Shown piece by piece: positions 48,697-58,518 of a stretch of DNA of 64,000 nucleotides; positions within the stretch are counted from its first letter, which is position 1; each line of letters opens with the position of its first letter. Under the pieces are notes generated by a model. The model ran no database searches and was not told the DNA's origin. It worked only from the letters and a program-made list of their open reading frames with translations. The translations under genes and the position numbers were made by a program. Origin of the DNA: Punica granatum (taxonomy: Eukaryota; Streptophyta; Magnoliopsida; Myrtales; Lythraceae). The stretch covers positions 24,773,845-24,837,844 of the forward strand of contig NC_045133.1 of the NCBI RefSeq assembly GCF_007655135.1, read 5' to 3'.

Positions 48697-50034
48697 ATGA
48701 CGCTCCACAACTCTTATGCCAGCTTCCTTTGGATTCTCATAATCACATTGATGCAATATTGTAACACCGGTAGGAGCCTCAAAGCCTAGAAGACATACCA
48801 CGTGGACCCGATCGGATCGAATACGGATGACAACTTCTCTACAATTGAATCCGCTATAGATTCGATTCCTAGAAACAACATGGAATGGATATGCATCTCG
48901 ATCAAGAGAGGAATCTACAGGTGAAAAATCAAATTTTGCGTAAGTGTGTTTTTTTATATATATATATGTAATTTCTCGGTGGCATGTGTATTTTAAATTG
49001 ATAATTATATATGGACCAACGTCTTCATACAAAATTACTTCTTTTCGATCGAATATTTTTCCTGGGTACTCCGATTCGAGTAATTTATGCAGGATTAACT
49101 CAACTAATAACGTTTACTTTGAATCCAGGGAGAGGTCATTATTCCTTCCTATCGGCCATTTATTGTGCTCAAAGGAGAAATGTACATTTTCCCCCCTACT
49201 ACTGAGATTGTTTGAGAAGACCACGATGCATTAAATCAAAGCCCCACATTCACTGGTGAAGTAGATAACGTAGTGGTCATCAACATCGCGTTCAACCGTG
49301 CTTTGTACTTAGATCATCGATCTTCTCGCTACAAAAAATTTTATATGTAGCGACAAATTCTATTGCTACGAATGAAATTTTATCACAAAAAAAATATATT
49401 ATGATAAGAATGTTAAATTATACTAAATAAAGTCTCATAATGCACATACTTAATATGTATATAGATACATATATATAGTATACACAAATCTTCAATATTG
49501 TGTGAGCGCCGAAACCAAGTATTTCCATAATAACTAACATATATACATATACATACTTAATATGCATGTATTTACATACTTAATATGTATACTGTGATAA
49601 AAATGTTAAATTACACTAAATAAAGTCTCATAATACACATACTTAATATGTATGTAGATACATATATATTTATATGTATACACATATCTTCAATATCGTC
49701 TGAGCGCTTTAAACCAAGTATTTACATTATAACTAACTTATATGTATATACATATTTTCATATATTGTGACTACAATTATTATCTTTTTATTTTCAGTGA
49801 TTAATATATAATTGTATTATTAATTTAACTTCCTAGCGTAGCTAGCATATCCAACTAACCATATATTGTTCACAGGGAGATGCCACCTTCGCCGAGGACC
49901 AGTGCAAGGGTGAAGGAGCGGACACCTCCAGGAGAGTTCAATGGGAGAAGAAATTGGATCGAGGAACGATCAATCAACTCACGAGCTTCACGTATATTGA
50001 TCAGGAAGGGTGGGTCGAAGGCCAACCCGGCTAG
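48697..50034 (+). pseudogene. Pectinesterase (pectin methylesterase) pseudogene
   Basis: Three parts of a secreted pectinesterase on the plus strand. Exon 1 (48697-48920): signal-peptide-like MTLHNSYASFLWILII, then the family N-terminal stretch with FSTIESAIDSIPRNN and IKRGIYR; in-frame TAG at 48787-48789. Second part near 49207-49326: DHDALNQSPTFTGEVDNVVV, with a stop (TGA, 49213-49215) where the family usually has a Trp. A CACTA-like element cuts it at 49327. Last exon (49876-50034): GADTSRRVQWEKK and IDQEGWVEGQP, open to TAG. The middle, with the catalytic aspartates and the QDT motif, is absent. Dead gene. Pectinesterases demethylate wall homogalacturonan. Confidence 0.85.
49327..49799 (-). 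mobile_element. CACTA-like non-autonomous element, inverted, in the pectinesterase pseudogene
   Basis: 473 bp; related to 47753-48270 but in the opposite orientation. Shares GACAAATTCTATTGCTACGA, the GTTAAATTATACTAAATAAA stretch, and two internal units with GAGCGC. The left end reads CGCTACAAAAA (one base off CACTA) and the right end TTTTCAGTG. It interrupts coding sequence after GEVDNVVVINIAFN. Confidence 0.55.
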
Positions 50035-50514
50035 CCCAATTTATAAATAATAATAGAACAGTTTATATACATTACACGTAAATAATCAGACATCTTTTGG
50101 ATAAGTTGTTTTAGTTTCGAATGCAAGTTCTGGAGACAGTGGGGGCCGGCCGGCTGCACAAATTGGAATCAAGGAAGAAATTGGCTTTCAAAGAATTAGG
50201 GAATTATTGATCCATTGAAGATTTGTAATTGATTTATCGCCACTAATATTAATAGCCTTCCTCTCAAACTGTCACTATATTAGTTGGGACAACTTTAAAC
50301 TGCGAAGTTTTTTTTTCCCCCTAAAGTGCGTTGGTATAATCAGATCGAGTACCATGAAATCAATATGCCAAGCTGGGGCCTATGCGACTAATGTGGGCTA
50401 AATTGATTATAAATGTAATCCATATGTTTCACTGATTAAACGGTTTTGCATTACCTGAATGCGCGATTTGACATACCAGCTTAGCCTCTGAATTAGAGTG
50501 GTTGTAAGATGTAA

Positions 50515-51447
50515 CTAAGTGATCGTTCTTATGGTCCAGCCCTTTGGCATCAACACACTTGACATGACATTAGGAAGGCTTATTCCTAGCTCAGCTGCCC
50601 TCACTGTGTCCACAAACTTCCCCTCTCCCGACACAAGCACCACCTTCAGGATACAAATAAGAATCATATATAACCGTTAACATGTCGCGGTTTGAGCATC
50701 AAATGGTGGAATTATAAACCGGAATTCGTATATGTATATGACGCAGTGGAACCTAAATTGCGATTTGTTGATTCACGCACGAATACCAAACAACAACCTT
50801 CTATCACCCGTTGATTCTACAAATACCAGGAATAGGCATCAAACTCGAAAACAAATCCAAGATTGGAAGAAAGAGTACGGTAGCTCCCCAACTTTATTGA
50901 TAAATCCGAAATTCAATTGTCCTAGGTTGTACAAAGCTTAAATAAGTCTTAAAAACGCTTAAATTGCACAAAAAACATAAACTTTCATAAAATTATAAAA
51001 ACGTCCTAAATAACATAAATTGCCTGTTTGAGGTCCTAAACAATGGAATTTGCCTTACATATCGAAAAATCACGGCAAAACGGTGAGTTTTGCTCCGGAG
51101 GCCGTTTCCTTCGAAATAGGGTAGTCATAACCTATTTTTCTCCAGGTACCAACTTGCTGCCTCTTCTACTGCATCAATATACCCCTGGATGATGAGAAGA
51201 GAAGGGTTATCAGCATCAGCCGTAGATAGTTTATAAACGCCTTCATGTGTCCCTTGTATGCCTTGGCGTCCGATTGAACTTGAATAGCTCTCCCTTGGCA
51301 CCAAAGGACAACACAGATCATCCCCCCGCCCTTGACTACTGATCGGGCTTGGGCCGCCATCTGATTATATAAGGGCATGCCCTTGGCCCACATGCTAAAC
51401 CGATCACCCGGATTTCGCAGCTCTTTTAACCATAAATATAAAATCAT
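50515..51447 (-). pseudogene. Unrecognised gene fragment
   Basis: On the minus strand a good terminal exon (50643-50515) encodes VVLVSGEGKFVDTVRAAELG and ends PKGWTIRTIT-stop, preceded by an AG acceptor. About 500 bp upstream an open stretch (51447-51166) encodes SMWAKGMPLYNQMAAQARSV and, after a frame change, GYIDAVEEAASWYLEKN with a stop. The composition looks like real protein rather than noise, but I do not recognise the family, and cannot show that the two parts belong to one gene. Between them lies noncoding LTR-like DNA. Confidence 0.4.
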
Positions 51448-51566
51448 AAGCTTTCATTTTTATTTCAAATCCATCATTCTATTATATTTACTGATTTTAC
51501 AGCTGATGTAGCATTTGAGTTTTTGTAATTTAGCTGATGTGACATTCCCATGTAAAGATTTAGACA

Positions 51567-52187
51567 GAGAGATGGTTGAATCCTCACTTAATTTGGGAGG
51601 TGTAATTCATTCATAATATATTATATACGACTATACGTGAATGGACATATGGAAATAAATCAATGTGCAGCACTACATGCCTATTATACAATGGCAGAGA
51701 GATAGTTGAATCCTCGCTTAATTTGTGTGGTGTAATTCATTCATAATCTATATGACTATACGTAAATGTACATATGGAAATAAATCAATGAGCAGCACTA
51801 CATGCCTATTATACAATGGCTATACAAAGAAGGCTATAATCACAGATCATTATTTCCTCTATTACTCCCCCGCAAGCTTAATGGGAAGTCTTTCACGTGA
51901 AGCTTGGACCGTATATCTGCAAAGTGGGAGGATGACAATCCTTTGGTGAGACAATCAGTGAGCTGATCATCGGAGCCGATGAAGCTAATAAAGCGTCGCT
52001 TGCGCAAGAACCGCTTCCGAACAAAGTGATAGTCAATGTCGATGTGTTTGGTCTGAGCATGGAATACAGGATTAGCAATAAGGTAGATAGCAGAGATATT
52101 ATTACACCAAAGAGTAGATAAAGAAATAGATCGAATCAAATCAAGGTGTTTGTAGGTCACTTTTCTAAGGAACATGACAGGGGACAT
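51567..52187 (-). mobile_element. Ty1/copia retrotransposon 3' fragment
   Basis: The frame 52187-51840 encodes the C-terminal RNase H part of copia polyproteins: LWCNNISAIYLIANPVFHAQ, then TKHIDIDYHFVR and DQLTDCLTKGLSS. A purine tract with GGGGGAG (minus strand, near 51870-51864) marks the start of the 3' LTR. The LTR region holds a direct repeat of 130-bp units (51567-51696 and 51697-51826). The 5' part of the element is missing. Confidence 0.82.
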
Positions 52188-52679
52188 ATTCTATCTATAT
52201 ACCATATTATTATATAGAAATACCTTTATTTAATTTTGAAATAACATATTATATAGAATTATATAGATATCGAATGAAGCTCTAACCTCTGAGGTAAGCG
52301 GGCTGAAATAGTAGAAATTGTTTGTCCATGCGTAGAAGTTTAAAGAACTCTTGTGATCTTTTCTATGAATATTGCCTATCGAGAGAAAATAGGTAATATT
52401 CATAGAAAAGTAGAAACTGAAATAAATTCAACATATTATTAAATATATTATAGAATAATATTCTAGAATCTAATGATTAATAATATAACTATTAATGTAC
52501 TTATAATTAATATAGTGATATATATATTTTGATCTATTTATCAATTAGATGTTTGTGAATAATTAATATCTTAATTAGATGGTATCGTAAGATTTTTTTT
52601 TCATTTCGTTTTCTTGAATTCAAATAACATTTTTTTTGGAATAATAATTTTTTGACAAATAAAATTATTTATTTTTTTA

Positions 52680-53208
52680 TTTTGGGTGGAATTGCTGCAA
52701 CATGGGCATTCTTCTTAGCACGAATTATTGTAGTAGGATAATGGCTAAGAGGATTTGAAAAGGATTATGGCATTAAGATTTCCAAGGTTTAGCCAAAGGC
52801 TTAGCTCAGGATCCCACTACTCGCGGTATTTGGTTTGGTATTGCAACTGCAAGTCATGATGATATTACAGAGGAACGTCTTTATCATAATATTTTTGCTT
52901 CTCATTTTGGGCAATTAGCAATAATTTTTCTGTGGACTTCCGAAAATCTCTTTCCTATAGCTTGGCAAGGAAATTTTGAGGCGTGGGTACAGGACCCTCT
53001 TTACATGTAAGACCTATTGCTCATGCAATTTGGGATCCTCATTTTGATCAACCGGCTGTGGAACCTTTTACTCGACGGGGGTGCACTTGGACCAGTGAAT
53101 ATCGCTTATTTGGGTGTTTATCAGTGGCGATATACAATTTGTTTACGTACTAACGAAGATCTTTATACAAGAGCCCTTTTTCTATTATTTCTTTCTGCCA
53201 TATCCTTA
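52680..53208 (+). pseudogene. Nuclear plastid DNA insertion: psaA end plus psaB start
   Basis: The first 60 bp match the psaA C-terminus (WAFFLARIIVVG, TAA at 52739-52741), followed by the short plastid spacer and the psaB start (ATG 52767-52769, then [10 protein letters not shown]). The order and spacing are those of the plastid psaA-psaB operon, so this is a plastid transfer. It carries several indels, including an extra A after PRFSQ, a deletion before [10 protein letters not shown], and extra bases near QDPL and RGGAL; psaB is cut after about 160 codons. Photosystem I genes are never nuclear in plants, so it is nonfunctional. Confidence 0.95.
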
Positions 53209-54394
53209 AGACTTGTGTGTTAATACTTGCTCGGCAGATGCCAACAGATGGCATTACGTTCACCATCAAGGATAGGATTCTATTCAGTTTCAAGACTTAT
53301 CACATCACCTTTCGATTGAAAATCGCTTCAAACCTCATGTATACATGAACAAACTCGATAATCAACTCATAATGGAGAAAGCTCAAATTGTGATACCAGC
53401 CTCAGCAAAAAGTTCACTCGATTTAAGAAATATTGTGCATAAGAGATTGTTGGCTCCCGAGAGTTGCACATCGTATGAAAAAGAGATCTATATAACTATT
53501 AAGCAACAAAACTTTGGAATCATTTCATCTGTTTATAAATACTTCAATGAGGATGAGACAACAATAACTTCTGATATTTTACGGTAAGAAAAACCCGTAA
53601 TCTCAAGTTCATGTTTCCATGTTTGGTACCTGATTACCACTATTTTCAACCACATTCTGATCATTATTGTGAGAACGTAAATCGGGATAATTCCTATGGT
53701 TAAGGGAATGCAACCAGAGAGCCACGACTCCCTCCTTGTGCTCTGTTGAAGCTATGTGAGAGTATATGTACTTCATCTTGAACTCCCCTGCCTCTTCCTC
53801 ATATGCTTTCATGGAGAGCTCCTCATGACTCTCCTTCCATTTCTGGTTGTACGACGAGAAGAAGCACTCGTCCAAGTAAAGCCCGACCTCAGGAGCAGTG
53901 GGCACATTGATGTTCACATCCCTGCATAAAAACGAAGTTACTGAAATCAGCACAGCACATGACAAGAGACGACCACTTTTTGCCGGAACGAAAGTCATTA
54001 AGAAGCTTACTTTTCGAAAGCTTTCTCAAACAAGCTCTCCGGAGCACAGTTCCTCATGATCGCCACAGCAAGACCCATCATCTTCCGGATCTGATGGAGC
54101 ATGAAGCTCTGTCCCACAACCTCACACTTGACAAACTCGATGCCTTCAACAGTGACAGTCTTGCTAGCATCAAATGAGATAATATAGCGACGGGCTGAGG
54201 GGTCCTCAGCCTTAGTTCTCGTGGTGAAGTTGTGGAAGTTATGAGTCCCCACGTAGTAGCTCAAGATTCTGTTAAACCTCTCCCTCTCTTTCTCGCCGTA
54301 ACTAAAGGTGCTACCCTTCACGGTTTCGGGTTCAGCTTCTGCCACACCATTTTCTCTCTTCTCTTCAATGGCAATCGTCCCTGACCCTAATTCA
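53209..54394. repeat. Segmental duplication, copy 2 (right end, PUS part)
   Basis: Counterpart of 34733-35917. The right limit at 54391-54394 (TTCA) falls within exon 1 of the PUS gene. Confidence 0.88.
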
Positions 54395-55350
54395 GGGCGT
54401 GCATTTTCTGCAGAAGTGGCTTCCTCTGTGAAACCAGTTTTTTCGACTTCTGATGAAACAGTCACTTCTTCTATGACTCTGGCATTCGGTTCAGTCGTCC
54501 CTTTCTCCTCAGTAACACCATCCGGCCCCTCCAATGGTCCTGAATTCAGGTCAGCATCCACATTGATATCAGAAGCCTCATTGATGTCATTGCCTGGTCT
54601 AACATCAGTTACCTCATGAACTTCATTACCCGTAACCACTGATTCCGAAGAATCCACATTCCCATTCCCATTCCTAGCATCAGCAGAGCCTTTCGAATCG
54701 GAAAAACATCGCTTTCCCATCAAACCGACTACCTTTCTCCCTCTCTCCGAACACTCAACGCACTTCACAAGCTCACTCCCTGACCCAACACTTGCAAGCA
54801 CGCTCTCCCTATCCCTATGGCAGCTCGGGTCGAGGGCAAACACCGGAATCAAATACACGTACCTCCTCCGGTCACAGAACTTCTTGGAATTGAACGAAGC
54901 AGTCACCCTCTTGTACCCAAAGATCCGAATTTGCTCCGGGAGCAGCGAGTTAAGGCGGCCAACGAGCCCCGGCGGGTCCACATAGAACCTCCCCGACACG
55001 ACCTGCCCAACCGCGCTGACGCCCTTGTCGGTCCGGGCGGACCGTGCCCAGTCGTAGCGCTTGGGGTTGCCCCTGTCCGGCTCGGGGACGGCTCCGGCGT
55101 GGAAGAGTGCTTCCTCCAGGTCCCCCTCGATGGTCTTGGCGCCGGGGTTCTTCTGCATCCCTTGGTAGCCCACGCCGCAGTAGGCGAAGAAGATGGCGAT
55201 CTTGCGGCGCTTGTACCTGGGCTTTCTTGGGTTGGCCGTGTTGGCCTGGTCGTCATCGGAGGTGGCGGTGGTCGAAGACATTTTGGGCCTTTTGGGGTCG
55301 GGCTCCTGCTGCGGCGGAGATCGTGGAGTTCCGTCGTTGGCAGTTTCCAT
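53609..55350 (-). CDS. tRNA pseudouridine synthase, TruA/PUS1 family
   Basis: Two exons: 55350-54011 and 53921-53609; 1653 nt, 550 aa. Residues 1-50 are a basic, Pro/Lys-rich leader (PRYKRRK) that could be a nuclear signal. The catalytic domain has AYCGVGYQGMQ near residue 57, the signature SARTDKGVSA with the nucleophile Asp near 108, RRRYVYLIP near 161, and HQIRKMMG toward the end of exon 1. An acidic, low-complexity insert of about 170 residues (roughly 180-350) splits the domain. Exon 2 carries DVNINVPTAPEVGLYLDE, common to eukaryotic PUS1. The enzyme converts tRNA uridines to pseudouridine. The last 20 residues are less conserved. Its 3' half was copied to 35136-35917. PPR gene 55701-57848 ends 351 bp upstream. 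Confidence 0.93.
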
Positions 55351-55449
55351 TTCTAAGAGGATCAGAGAGAGCGGAGCTCGTTGAGATTAATGGAGGTTCC
55401 CATTTACAAGCTACGAGGACCTCCTCGACAGTGTCATAGTCCCGGAATA

Positions 55450-55458
55450 AAACCCTAA
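55450..55458. promoter_or_regulatory. Telo-box AAACCCTAA in the PUS promoter
   Basis: Perfect telo-box 100 bp upstream of the PUS start codon. Telo-boxes are enriched near starts of plant translation and RNA-modification genes, which fits this gene. Only the motif is seen. Confidence 0.6.
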
Positions 55459-55700
55459 CCTCCTCAAACGACGTCGTATTCCCTGTCCAATTTCCATAAT
55501 TGACCGGTTGCCACAACGATGCCATACCATGGTTATGGTCTTAATAGGACGATGAAATATAATGGACCGACCATCCATAGACATATCCGCAATGTCAATT
55601 GTCTAAGTCCCGCGGGACTCGTAAGCTTCGATTAATGCGATTGATTACACGAAGATTGCATTTTGAGTGACTCATCTGCAGCTACAAAGAATTGGCTAAC

Positions 55701-57848
55701 TTAATAAAGAATGAACTCGTCCACCAAGTCTTCATCATCTGAGCTATCGGAGATCACAGACTTGTAGCCTTCATCCTCCATTTGCTTGCTCAGAATCCTC
55801 AGCTCCGACCGAATTTCTTGAATTTGTGGATGCACTTCATCCCCAACAACAAACACATGAACCCCGCTCTTCAGGTCGATCCAGCTGCACCCCGGTTCCT
55901 TACCGGCACCTCGAGCTCTCATCAAGCTGCGGACCCTCTCAACATCCTCCCGTCTGCCCAATGCAACATATATACTAGACAGCAGCACATAAGCAGATGA
56001 CTCCTGTGACCCGAGCTCCATCAACTTCTCCCCGGCATAGACTCCGAGTTCGTAGTTCCGGTGGTTCTTACAGGCACCAAGCAAGATCCGCCACAGGCAG
56101 AGCCCGTGATCAACCTTTGCTGATTCGATGAAGTCCTTGGCTTCATCGAGTCTCCCTGCACGGCTCAAGAGGTCGACCATACAAGCGTAGTGCTCAACTC
56201 CTGGGGTTAGGCCGAACTTCTCAGACATCATGTTGAAGTAATCCCGACCTCTGTCGACAAGACCCATGTGGCTACAAGCAGAGAGGATGTTCACGAAGGT
56301 CACCCCATCAGGCCTCGTGCTTTCTTGAACCATCTCGTCAAAGAGATCCAGGGATCTGTCTCCAAGCCCATTCTGGGCTAGCCCAGACATCATTGCATTC
56401 CACGAGACCACATCCCGCCCGGACATCCTCTTAAACACCTCGGTCCCATCCTCAAGGTCCCCACACTTTGCATACATAGTTGAGAGGGCACTCCCGATCG
56501 GAACTTCAAGGCCAAAACCGTGCTTGACGATAGATGCGTGGATCTGCTTCCCTTGCTCCAGAGCGGCGAGACTAGAACAGGCTTTTAGCACGCTCACCAT
56601 TGTTAGCTCATTTGGTAAAATCCCTTCCATCTGCATTTGGCAATACAAGTACAAAGCATCCTCATTCTCCCCATTCTGTACATACCCGCCAATCATCGAA
56701 GTCCACAGAACCATATCTGGCTCCCGTAGGTGCTCAAACCCCTTGCGAGCCTCACTGATGCTACCACATTTCGCATACATGTCAACAAGAGCTGTGATGA
56801 CGAAAATTTGGGGCTCCAACCCCAGTTTTAAGGCGTAACCATGCAACTGTTGCCCTTCCCTAATGGCGCTGATATCACTGCAGGCGTTGATGACCCCAAC
56901 GAGAGTGAATTCAGTGGGTTCAATCCCGGAAAGATGCATCTTGGAGAACAGCTTGAGGGACTTGCGGGACTCACCACTCTGTGCAAAACCAGTCACCATA
57001 GCCGACCACGTGATTGAATTCTTCACGCTTGAGAACTCAAACACACGGAGCGAATCCTCAAGGCTGCCACACTTTGAGTACATCGTGACGAGAGCGTTCC
57101 AAACGGACACAAAAGATAAAAGCCCCTTCTTAGTGACGAGGCAGTGGATTTGCTTCCCCGTGTTGATCAATCCAGGAGCTGCAAATGAGCTAAGAACACT
57201 GGTAAACACGAACTCGTTCTGGGCCTCCTCCTCTTCCCTACGCATCGAGCCAAACAGCTCTAAAGCCTCAGCTGCAAGGTGCTGCGAGGCGTACCCAGAA
57301 ATCATGGTGGCCCAGGAAACAGAGTTTCTCTCAGGCATTCTGTCAAACGCCTTCCGAGCGTCCACGACGAGTCCTGCCTTGCAGTACATGTTCAGGAGCG
57401 AGCTCCCGACAAAGATGTCATGGAAGCTCGCCGTCTTGATGGCCAACGCGTGGGCCTGCCGACCGCAGAAGGGATCGGCGGAGTTCGAGGAGGCGGTCAA
57501 GACCCCTGCGAAGGTGTGGGCATTGGGCAGCTCGTTCTCCGCCCTCATGCGGCGGAAGAGACCCATGGCGCTGTGGGCCCCACCAACCTCCAACTGGGAG
57601 TAGCCATTAATGAGGCAGTTCCAAGAGACGAGGTCCCTCTGGGGCAATGCATCGAAGACGAGGTGGGCTTTCTTGAGGCGGCCGCACTTGGCGTAGAGGT
57701 TGATGAGGCCGTTGGCAATGGGCGTGCAGGCGGCGGAGCCCGATTTTAGGATGCGAGCGTGGAGGACTCCACCGTCCCGAAGGTCCTTCTGGCGGGTCAG
57801 CCGCACGAGGGCGTCGAACTGGGAGCGATAGAGCCGAGGAATGTTCAT
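55701..57848 (-). CDS. PLS-class pentatricopeptide repeat protein, E subgroup (At2g33680-like)
   Basis: Single exon, 715 aa. ATG at 57848 is chosen because in-frame stops lie just upstream. Alternating P, L and S motifs run from about residue 25 to 560, with recurrent IHARILKSG-, LINLYAKCG-, DLVSWNCLINGYSQ- and TFAGVLTASS-type blocks. The end has E/E+-type sequence (GCSWIDLKSGVHVFVVGD) and an acidic tail SDSSDDEDLVDEFILY; there is no DYW deaminase domain. Closest protein I recognise is Arabidopsis At2g33680. PLS proteins act in organelle RNA editing. No clear transit peptide is visible at the start, so the target organelle is uncertain. Intact, not part of the duplication. Confidence 0.94.
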   Translation of the reverse strand: MNIPRLYRSQFDALVRLTRQKDLRDGGVLHARILKSGSAACTPIANGLINLYAKCGRLKKAHLVFDALPQRDLVSWNCLINGYSQLEVGGAHSAMGLFRRMRAENELPNAHTFAGVLTASSNSADPFCGRQAHALAIKTASFHDIFVGSSLLNMYCKAGLVVDARKAFDRMPERNSVSWATMISGYASQHLAAEALELFGSMRREEEEAQNEFVFTSVLSSFAAPGLINTGKQIHCLVTKKGLLSFVSVWNALVTMYSKCGSLEDSLRVFEFSSVKNSITWSAMVTGFAQSGESRKSLKLFSKMHLSGIEPTEFTLVGVINACSDISAIREGQQLHGYALKLGLEPQIFVITALVDMYAKCGSISEARKGFEHLREPDMVLWTSMIGGYVQNGENEDALYLYCQMQMEGILPNELTMVSVLKACSSLAALEQGKQIHASIVKHGFGLEVPIGSALSTMYAKCGDLEDGTEVFKRMSGRDVVSWNAMMSGLAQNGLGDRSLDLFDEMVQESTRPDGVTFVNILSACSHMGLVDRGRDYFNMMSEKFGLTPGVEHYACMVDLLSRAGRLDEAKDFIESAKVDHGLCLWRILLGACKNHRNYELGVYAGEKLMELGSQESSAYVLLSSIYVALGRREDVERVRSLMRARGAGKEPGCSWIDLKSGVHVFVVGDEVHPQIQEIRSELRILSKQMEDEGYKSVISDSSDDEDLVDEFILY

Positions 57849-58490
57849 CAACTCCGGCCACTTTCGAGTCGATGTCCATCATCAATATTTCTGAATACCC
57901 GACATGTCGGATCGATGTCGAATGCCGAGTGGGTTTATCCACCGAACGGAGCTCTGAGTAAACGACGACCGGAGCAGAGTACATTCAGTGAGAAGGCGGG
58001 GAAAAAAAATAATATCGTCTTTAGAATTTGGTCCTCAAATAACATCATTTATTTGAATTTAACCCCTGAAATCCAGAAACTTGATTATTACAGGCCAAAC
58101 TGCGACGTTCCAAGTTCAAAACTCAGTATCCGAAGCTGCCCGCCCGAGTCCGAATCCCACTTGATTCGCGATCAAAGAAAGCGAGGAATGCCCCCTCAAA
58201 TCAAGCATCTATTTATCGTATTTTACTGAAAGAGATTCAAAATCAAGTATGTACGTATAAATAATGTGCATATTTTAAATTTAAAATCTTCTATTAATGG
58301 CCTAATTTTGACTCGCATGTAGGGAGTCACAACACATATTATGTTGGCACTAGATGATAGTTTAGATGTCAAGCGAAGCTCCCGAGCTACCGAGATGAAT
58401 TGGGACTGAAATGAAACTACACTACTTCTTCTTGTTCTTAGAAGTACCATCGAAGGCAAGGGTCTTGGGGAAATTGTGCCATTACAGAAT

Positions 58491-58518
58491 TTTATATTTA
58501 TATTTATATTTATATTTG
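58491..58518. repeat. (TATTTA)n microsatellite
   Basis: About four and a half hexamer units in intergenic DNA. Confidence 0.8.

Larger units (their letters stand above)
50035..53608. other. Gap between pectinesterase relic and PUS gene
   Basis: Contains the unrecognised fragment, the copia piece, AT-rich DNA at 52.2-52.7 kb and the plastid insertion; after 53209 the PUS 3' flank. An LTR-like noncoding stretch spans about 50700-51130. No intact gene. Confidence 0.6.

Noticed and set aside
52680..53223. psaA/psaB as working genes or a sign of plastid DNA
   Set aside because: Multiple indels, truncated psaB, and nuclear flanks on both sides.
54817..55439. Plus-strand frames opposite PUS exon 1, up to 179 codons
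   Set aside because: Arg/Gly/Pro-rich antisense of the PUS leader; no motif, and the catalytic signature is on the other strand.
56524..57749. Long plus-strand frames opposite the PLS-class PPR gene, up to 246 codons
   Set aside because: Antisense shadows of the repeat-rich PPR coding exon.
55701..57848. DYW cytidine deaminase domain at the end of the PPR protein
   Set aside because: The protein ends in an acidic tail without the zinc-binding or DYW residues.
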